From Photorhabdus namnaonensis (lineage in GTDB: Bacteria; Pseudomonadota; Gammaproteobacteria; Enterobacterales; Enterobacteriaceae), in assembly GCF_001684335.1 (NCBI RefSeq), contig NZ_LOIC01000061.1, positions 188,155-252,154 of the forward strand: a stretch of DNA of 64,000 bases. The letters run 5' to 3'. The position numbers and the translations under genes are program-made. Position 1 is the first letter of the stretch; each line of letters opens with the position of its first letter. Of this stretch, positions 60,501 to 64,000 are shown in pieces. The notes under the pieces were generated by a model. That model saw only the letters and a list, made by a program, of their open reading frames with translations, had not been told where the DNA came from and ran no database searches.

Positions 60501-61439
60501 GTTTGCACACTGAATACTTTGTTCCAATTCCCGGTGCTAGCTGAACTAGCCGCAAAAATCACCTCAGATTTACTGTTTCAGCCGCAAAATAGCGCCATAT
60601 CGGTACGACTTGATGGGACAGGGTTGCCGCTGTTCTTTGTTCCCAGTGGTATGGGTGATTACTCCTATGCTTTCGGGTTGGCTCAGCATATTCCGTCGGA
60701 CTACCCGATTTATGCACTGCCTTGGCCTTCCATCAGTGAGGAGCCGATGTCAACGATGGAAGAGCAGGCTGCCAGAATGATCACCTTGATGAAAGCTGTT
60801 CAACCGGTAGGCCCATATCGGATAAGTGGTTACTCTTCTGGTGGAATATTGGCTTATGCCATTGCCCAACAGCTTTTGAGTGCTGGCGAGCGAGTTAATT
60901 TCCTGGGGCTGATTGACACGCTTGCTCCTCATTGCTTTGGTGAGCAGGTAGCGCAACCAAAACATCAATTCTTTGCTGAATTGGTCAGGCAATTAGGGGA
61001 AGAACACGCTGAAGAGATTGCTGAGTTGCATCAGCGAATCGATGAGTTGAATTTGGTGCAATTTATTGCGGCGGCGCAGGAGCTTGCATTATATCCCGTC
61101 AATTTGAGTGCTGACTTGATGGCAAAGCGTTGGGAACAGATAGAGCATTATGATCAAATAGTCAAAGATTATGAGCCGCCAGCATTAGCGGTAACATTGC
61201 ATCAGTTTTATGCGATGAAACCTTACCCGTCTATTTCTTTTATGACGGATGAAAAGTCAGAGCCTTTAAATATCGATCCATCGCTAGGTTGGGCGCGGAT
61301 AATGGCTGATACCTCACTTAAACTGATTGCTACTCCGGGTGACCACTTTAGTTTATTGGAAGATGATGAGAATAAAATTGCTTTAGCTCAGGCTTTAAAT
61401 ATGGCGTTGGAAATCGGTTTTGCAAAGGAGGTAGTGTAA
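51513..61439 (+). CDS. Three-module non-ribosomal peptide synthetase with thioesterase
   Basis: A 3308-aa cytosolic synthetase. Domains in rough residues: partial C-like lobe 40-265 without an HHxxxDG motif; A1 285-775; carrier T1 (GGHSLLAVR, S827); C 915-1345; A2 1360-1850; T2 (S1904); C 1990-2420; A3 2435-2930; T3 (S2981); thioesterase 3030-3300 with nucleophile S3108 in SGYSSGGI. Both internal C domains have HHLLEQ-x-GD (927, 2004) plus HHLIGDH (1046, 2123), the dual epimerisation/condensation signature. By alignment to PheA I read specificity positions D-V-E-S-I-I-G/A-V-T: A2 and A3 the same, A1 differing only at 322. I cannot name the amino acid. The product is predicted to be a tripeptide of one residue type, with residues 1 and 2 in D form, released or cyclised by the TE. 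GAGG lies 7 bases before the ATG. Confidence 0.93.
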   Translation: MKNNIAKVGSAFKTQTSENMTDANDVSQQIQNTKNILQRLTPSELFWYERLTALQPLQLPFETAGEQTEPRWTMSAWQSPLPKNGEEEPLRMLLQTFVIYLARLTQQTSFQIGWRVDVDEVKDESANLATVVPMAVEVALDKPWREVTGWVDDELSRLARHGTFSCDLFSCSPSLHAIPALATSRPWRVAVSLIKDDRPRDQKVSGELLTFQINEQGGFRWIYDENRLSTEVVLRMSEHLQVLAASNRMGDEIPVRQLHLLPEAERTLLLETWNATETPYPDPLCIHQVFERQVEQTPEATALEYQGQSLSYAELNACANRLAHQLIELGVIPDQRVAICMARSPAMVVALLAVLKAGGAYVPLDSTYPAERLAYILSDTAPPVVLVDAAGRAALGDAALAGLTVLDPNIQPDQPDSNPLVTALTPRSLAYVIYTSGSTGQPKGVMIEHQAIYQRFLGFNDTYAVTVQDRVLQFAAFAFDVSVEEFFSTLCNGATLVIRDDSWLASVQEFIALTRRHHITIVSLPTLFWSELAARDKGLPLPDCLRLIMIGGEAVKKNAIQDWFMQEGYRPRLLNGYGPTENTVTVTYKEILSPDDAYSIGRPVKNSRIYLLDKERQPVPLGGIGEMYIGGVGVARGYLNRPTLSAERFLPDPFSPASNARMYRSGDLARFLPDGDLEFLGRNDEQVKIRGFRVELGEIETRLVEHPAVQEAAVLAWDDGRHKRLVAYIAAEAHEKLAADLREYLSTILPDYMVPVAFVRLDTFPQTPSGKLDRRSLPAPREEDFARQIYQAPQGEAEITLAAIWRELLGIEQISRHDSFFALGGHSLLAVRMIERLRHLGLTLTARDLFQSPVLSALAQALGQHQAVIIPPNVITPTTTALTPEMLPLIDLTQNEIDHIVELAPGGMTNIQDIYALSSLQDGILFHHLLEQEGDPYLLLYPVVFANRSLLDRYLAAVQLAIDRHDTLRTAFIWQGLSAPAQVVLRRAQLPVTELTLDPADGPVIDQLTQRFDPSQYRLDLGQAPLLHFVIAQETDGRWFLLEVQHHLIGDHETMEVMHREVRAYFAGQEERLPTPAPFRNLVAQSRLGVSQAEHTRFFTDMLAEVDEPTLPFGLAEVHRDGSRMTESYRMLTTSLNDRLRSQARRLGISLAALCHLAWAQVLSRISGQEKVVFGTVLFGRMAAGEGADNGMGLFMNTLPLRLDIDDTPVQESVRAVHLRLAELLEHEHASLALAQRCSGIQGDSPLFSALFNYRHNEPLPALDETMAGIEFLGEQERTNYPFGLSVEDGGSTLGLTAQVVQPFESERLCGYMQQALESLVEALEQAPETPIRVLNVLPETERMLLLETLNATETPYPDPLCIHQQFEQQVEKTPEATALVYEEQTLSYAELNALANRLAHQLIALGLIPDQRVVICMARSPTVVVALLAVLKAGGAYVPLDPTYPGERLAYILNDTAPSVVLVDEAGRAALGEQALAGLTVFDPNILPDQPDNNPQVAELTPQHLAYVIYTSGSTGQPKGVLIEHQALYQRHLGFNDTYAVTAQDRLLQFASFAFDVSVEECCLSLCNGATLVMRDERWLTSMQEFITLARQNRITVMSLPALFWSELVARDNGLSLPDCLRLIIIGGEAVKKSAVQDWFTQEIHRPRLLNAYGPTENTVTATCKEILFPTDDRSIGRPVKNTRIYLLDKYGQPVPLGCVGEMYIGGVGVARSYLNQPELSAERFIADPFSPVSGARMYRTGDLARYLPDGELEFLGRNDEQVKIRGFRIELGEIEARLIEHPAVREAAVLALDDGQHKRLVAYVAAEAHERLAADLREYLSAILPDYMVPVAFVRMDAFPQTPNGKLDRRALPAPREEDFARQVYEAPQGEAEIALAAIWSELLGIEQISRHDSFFVLGGHSLLAVRMIERLRHLGLTLTARALFQFPVLSDLAQTLGQHQAVVVPPNVITPATTTLTPAMLPLIDLTQTDIDRIVGQVPGGVANIQDIYALSPLQDGILFHHLLEQKGDPYLLLYPVIFENRSLLDHYLAAVQQAIDRHDILRTAFIWQGLSVPAQVVWRQARLPVTELTLDPADGPVIDQLTRRFDPGHYRLNLSQAPLLSFIIAQETDGRWFLLELQHHLIGDHETLEVMHREVRAYFTGQVDSLPAPVPFRNLVAQTRLKGDQAAHTRFFTDMLAEVDEPTFPFGLAEVHRDGSEMREFNRMLAPELNDRLRGLARRFGVSLAALCHLAWAQVLSHTSGQEKVVFGTVLFGRMEAGEGADNGMGLFMNTLPLRLDIDDTPIQDSVRAVHLRLAGLLEHEHASLALAQRCSGIASGTPLFSALFNYRHNALSAMSDDIISGVEFLDGQERTNYPFGLSVEDGGSTLGLTALVVQPFAPERLCDYMQQALESLVEALEQAPETPVRALNILPETERALLLETWNTTENPYPDPLCVHQLFERQVEKTPEATALVYEEQSFSYAELNARANRLAHQLITLGVVPDQRVAICMARSPAIVVALLAVLKAGGAYVPLDPTYPGERLAYILDDTAPSVVLVDEAGRTALGEQALAGLTVLDVNTLPDQPDINPQVTGLTPQHLAYVIYTSGSTGQPKGVMIEHQAVYQRHLGFNETYAVTAQDRLLQFASFAFDVSVEECCLSLCNGATLVMRDERWLTSMQEFIALAWQNRITVMSLPALFWSELIARDNPLPLPDCLRFIIIGGEAVKKSAIQDWFARETHRPRLLNAYGPTENTVTATCKEILSLADDSSIGRPLKNTCVYLLNRYGQPVPLGCVGEMYIGGVGVARGYLNQPELSAERFIADPFSPVSGARMYRTGDLARYLPDGNLEFLGRNDEQVKIRGFRIELGEIEIRLLEHPAVQEAAVSVWEDGRDKHLVAYVVAGADEDLTASLRAHLSAILPDYMVPSAFVRLDIFPQTPNGKLDRRALPAPREEDFSRQVYEAPQGETETALAAIWCELLGIERVSRHDNFFALGGHSLLAMRMTNIVAGRGMVCTLNTLFQFPVLAELAAKITSDLLFQPQNSAISVRLDGTGLPLFFVPSGMGDYSYAFGLAQHIPSDYPIYALPWPSISEEPMSTMEEQAARMITLMKAVQPVGPYRISGYSSGGILAYAIAQQLLSAGERVNFLGLIDTLAPHCFGEQVAQPKHQFFAELVRQLGEEHAEEIAELHQRIDELNLVQFIAAAQELALYPVNLSADLMAKRWEQIEHYDQIVKDYEPPALAVTLHQFYAMKPYPSISFMTDEKSEPLNIDPSLGWARIMADTSLKLIATPGDHFSLLEDDENKIALAQALNMALEIGFAKEVV

Positions 61440-61482
61440 TTACTGATATAGTCAGGAGTTTTAAATAATTTAATCTTGATAT

Positions 61483-61524
61483 GATAATCCGGTATATGTT
61501 GTTTATACCGGGTTATTTTTTTAC
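61483..61524 (+). terminator. Rho-independent terminator after the NRPS
   Basis: GATAATCCGGTATA and TATACCGGGTTATT pair around a 7-base loop, followed by a run of T. It begins 44 bases after the stop. Good intrinsic terminator. Confidence 0.82.
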
Positions 61525-63690
61525 TTGTCTTTTTTCCCAAGGTGTATAAGCATTAACAAAGCTTTTCACTGAGAGCTTTATGATGGGCAGGTTTTAAACG
61601 GTTATTAAAAACCCTTGTTTTAACCTCCGATTTTAATCGGTATCAGGTTTTAACCGCTGTTTTTATCACCTTTACTACCTGACTTTTATTCAGTTTAATC
61701 ATCATGGCATATCGTATTTTACATTTAGCAAACGTGAATCATACCCGCTTTTTATCTTTGCTGAGGTTGTTTACGCTCAATCCTGAGCGATTTCTATAGG
61801 TTATTTTTCGCCTAAATTAGGCCAGTCAATGGCTTGATGATATTAAAGATACCCCTTTATACTTTTTCGGATAATCAACTCGCTGTTTAGAAGTTAAATC
61901 CTGCCACATTAACCGTTTTACCCTCCTTTTTATTGTGTTATATTTAAACTTGCTGAGTAAAATAAAATGACAGTGAGAAAACACGTTAATATCAACATGC
62001 CGAATAACATTATTTTACCTGCTGATTTCTTTTCAACTCTCTGTGTAATGGTTAATGGACTTTTAATACCAGAAAATTACTATCCTTATAAAAAAGTATC
62101 TATTGAGTTAAACCCATATTTTCCTTTGATATAAATCTTTAATCTCTCTGGATATTCACCTTTAAATTATCATAGCAAGGAATAGACCTTTTTTACTCAC
62201 GCTGTACCTTTTAAAAAGCGGGCATTAATGGGATACCTGCTTTTTTAATCCTCAGATGAATTAATTACCAATAAAAAAGCGCTTGTGATCGCTAACAACG
62301 GGAAATACAAGTAAAAAGAGAAAGTTAACCATGTTAAAAGAGATGGCATCGGTAAAACAACCATCATTCCTGGGGTTTTCCTATTTTTTAAAGTAAAAGC
62401 GGGTTTTCATTGCGTAGTTTTTATCAACCTAATGTTTTCTCGTTTCCTGGTACGTAGTTAACGTCCCCGTTTTCATTAAACTGATGTTGAGGTTTTCTCT
62501 TTTCCCTGTATTTCACTCTTCAACATTAAAACCCGAGCAGATAACCGAGAGGCTAATAATATTTAAGCTCAATGCCTGATTATTTCGTCATGTTTAATAC
62601 GGCTAATCTAATCAATCTAAAAACTTATTTATTTTCTTTAATGATTATCTCTGCTTTTCATCAACGCCTTACAGCCCATGCAACACCACTTATTTAAGCA
62701 CATTAGCTTAATTTGGTTAAATATTTTCACTCTTATTATTGGATTAACGCGGTCACTTGGTTAATCAATTCAAGACCGGTTTTTCCTGATGTTTTCATCA
62801 ATATAGCAGCGAATTTTTTACCCGGTTTTAAAAAGTCTTAATCACCTATTTTTACCGTTAATGGTTAAATTTTCAGCTGTTTTTTCATAACACACTGACT
62901 ACTTTTTCCCGAGGTTAAAACGACACGGACAAACCATAACCGGCTTTTTAACAACGGTTTTATCATATCCAGATAAAGCATATCTCATTTTACCTGAATC
63001 AGTGAAAACTTCTGACACGTCTTGCTTTCAAACACGATGAAAAACGACACCCCAAATGATTTAATCTCAACATGGCGAAGTCAATAAAAAACTCTAAAAC
63101 GAAAGATTAAAGACAGTAAAAACAGCGTTAAAACCCCGCCGGTGGTAGCAAAATACGATAAAAAAAGAGTTTAATGCCCATGTCAGGTTGCTGCGCTTGG
63201 CTTTTTTAGGATTACTTGTGGGAAGCCTCAGGTTTTATCATTGCCTCCATTGAATAAAATTCGGATGTTGGGTGAGCGTAGTGGGTTAAAGGATTTGCGA
63301 TTTATGTCACATTTATTAAGTTAATCAAATGGTCATCACCCAAACAGACGGGACAACCTGAATTTTTTATTATATGTTCCTGACTGGGTATTAAACACAT
63401 AAAACGACTGATGAGCTATCTTCACGATATTCTCAAGCCGCAATGGAATATCCCCGACGTTGCCTGTTCAATACAGGTTATCAATAAGACTGTCAGCCAC
63501 AGACTGCCAGCGCTTTCATCGTTCTGACATAACTTGCCCGAGGCGCTTTAACCTTTGGGGCAGCTTATGAGCTGCTCCCCTGACCTGATAATACGTTCAG
63601 TTAACCTTGTTATCTGATCGTTATTATCTGACCACGCCAGGTAAGTTCACTGGAACATGACAACCTGTTTCAATCAACAACGGAAAAAAC
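61525..63690. other. 2.2-kb gene-free region
   Basis: No open frame of coding character on either strand, and no tRNA or rRNA. The plus strand shows many short pyrimidine-rich runs and recurring TTTTAACC / GGTTTTAA words. A GC-rich imperfect hairpin (GGGGCAGCT-TATG-AGCTGCTCCCC, 63557-63580) lies about 110 bases before the next gene. It may be a long 5' leader of the T6SS locus, a decayed insertion, or hold small RNAs that I cannot recognise. Confidence 0.5.
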
Positions 63691-64000
63691 ATGGAAAACA
63701 CCCCCTATCAAATGAATGAAGGCTCACTGACTATCCCGGGCAACTGGCGGGATGAATCCATGAATGTCTTTGTGCTGCCGGACGACAGCGGCGTTAATCT
63801 GGTGGTCAGCCGCACCCCGGTCCCCGCCGGCATGGATAACCACGCTTACTATGAACAGACCCTGGAACAGTTTTGCGCCCATCTGCCCGGGTACCAGGAG
63901 CATCAGCGCGGCGAAATCACCCTCAGCCAGCAACCCGCCCGCCGTCTGGATTACCAGTGGAAAAGCCCGGAAGGCGACATGTACCAGACCGTGATACTGC
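63691..64000 (+). CDS. DUF1795/DcrB-family (Eag-type) T6SS chaperone, partial
   Basis: Starts MENTPYQMNEGSLTIPGNWR and stays open to the window edge (103 codons). It shows the DUF1795 pattern: EGSLTIP, SMNVFVLPDDSGVNLVVSRT, AYYEQTLEQFCAHLPGY, RRLDYQWKSPEG. Proteins of this type (EagR/EagT6) bind the N-terminal membrane helices of Rhs or PAAR effectors and help load them on VgrG. Its GC content is visibly much higher than the DNA before it, as is usual for Rhs/VgrG loci, so the next genes outside the window are probably vgrG, PAAR or rhs. The ribosome site is weak (CGGAAAAAAC). Confidence 0.75.
   Translation, partial: MENTPYQMNEGSLTIPGNWRDESMNVFVLPDDSGVNLVVSRTPVPAGMDNHAYYEQTLEQFCAHLPGYQEHQRGEITLSQQPARRLDYQWKSPEGDMYQTVIL

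Noticed and set aside
51623..60992. Many minus-strand and frame-shifted open frames across the NRPS
   Set aside because: They repeat with the module structure, lie antisense or out of frame to clear NRPS motifs, and are rich in Pro/Arg from codon shadowing.
1..64000. Search for CRISPR arrays, tRNA/rRNA genes, integrases and complete insertion sequences
   Set aside because: I saw no spaced direct repeats, cloverleaf sequences or transposase/integrase frames. The mobile DNA that I can support is limited to ERIC copies and one MITE.

Overview
The window looks like a chromosomal segment of a Photorhabdus-type (Morganellaceae) gammaproteobacterium. The grounds are the AT-rich enterobacterial background, the conserved order pdxB-usg-truA-dedA-accD-folC-dedD-cvpA-purF-ubiX, full-length 127-bp ERIC elements, and type III secretion, type VI secretion, lsr (AI-2) and large NRPS genes together. 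The genus is an inference from gene content and was not confirmed by any search.

Layout. 1-2100: a cut-off small membrane gene and fabB, which carries recognisable FadR- and FabR-type operators. 2160-2440: an ERIC element and a bidirectional terminator. 2443-8713: a tricarboxylate transporter (tctCBA, minus strand), a lipoprotein, and the tctDE-type two-component system on the plus strand. 8694-10484: a divergent EamA transporter and AraC regulator pair. 10574-21905: the housekeeping block pdxB to purF and ubiX, then yfcH and yfcG on the minus strand; a near-consensus PurR box lies before cvpA-purF. 22077-24073: a probable type III effector with its CesT-like chaperone. 24821-31239: a T6SS-flavoured accessory island with a class 3 lipase effector, yfcD, a DUF4225-like gene broken by an ERIC element, three tandem small membrane proteins (possible immunity), and an hcp gene broken by a 145-bp MITE. 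31837-32714: a two-gene toxin-antitoxin-like operon with a perfect palindrome in front. 32831-41623: complete lsrACDBFG plus divergent lsrRK for autoinducer-2 uptake and processing. 42005-49000: a five-gene unit (nucleotidyltransferase, citrate synthase, Gfo/Idh/MocA oxidoreductase, MFS exporter, acyl-CoA ligase) that I cannot match to a known pathway. 49289-50620: an aromatic-acid type MFS transporter. 51513-61439: a three-module NRPS with thioesterase. 61440-63690: a 2.25-kb stretch without genes. 63691-64000: the start of a GC-rich DUF1795/Eag-type T6SS chaperone gene cut by the window edge.

Main points of interest. (1) The 42-49 kb unit could make an acyl- or alkyl-citrate-like small molecule: an acyl-CoA ligase supplies the thioester, a citrate synthase with its catalytic residues conserved condenses it, an oxidoreductase and a nucleotidyltransferase modify it, and an MFS protein exports it. 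(2) The NRPS has three A domains whose specificity positions read almost identically, joined by C domains with the dual epimerisation/condensation signature, which suggests a short homo-oligomeric peptide with D residues. (3) Two clean mobile-element insertions can be read to the base: an ERIC element with TA duplication inside the DUF4225-like gene, and a MITE with TAA duplication inside hcp. Removing each one restores the reading frame. (4) Next to these inactivated T6SS genes, a putative immunity gene has been tandemly triplicated and stays intact.
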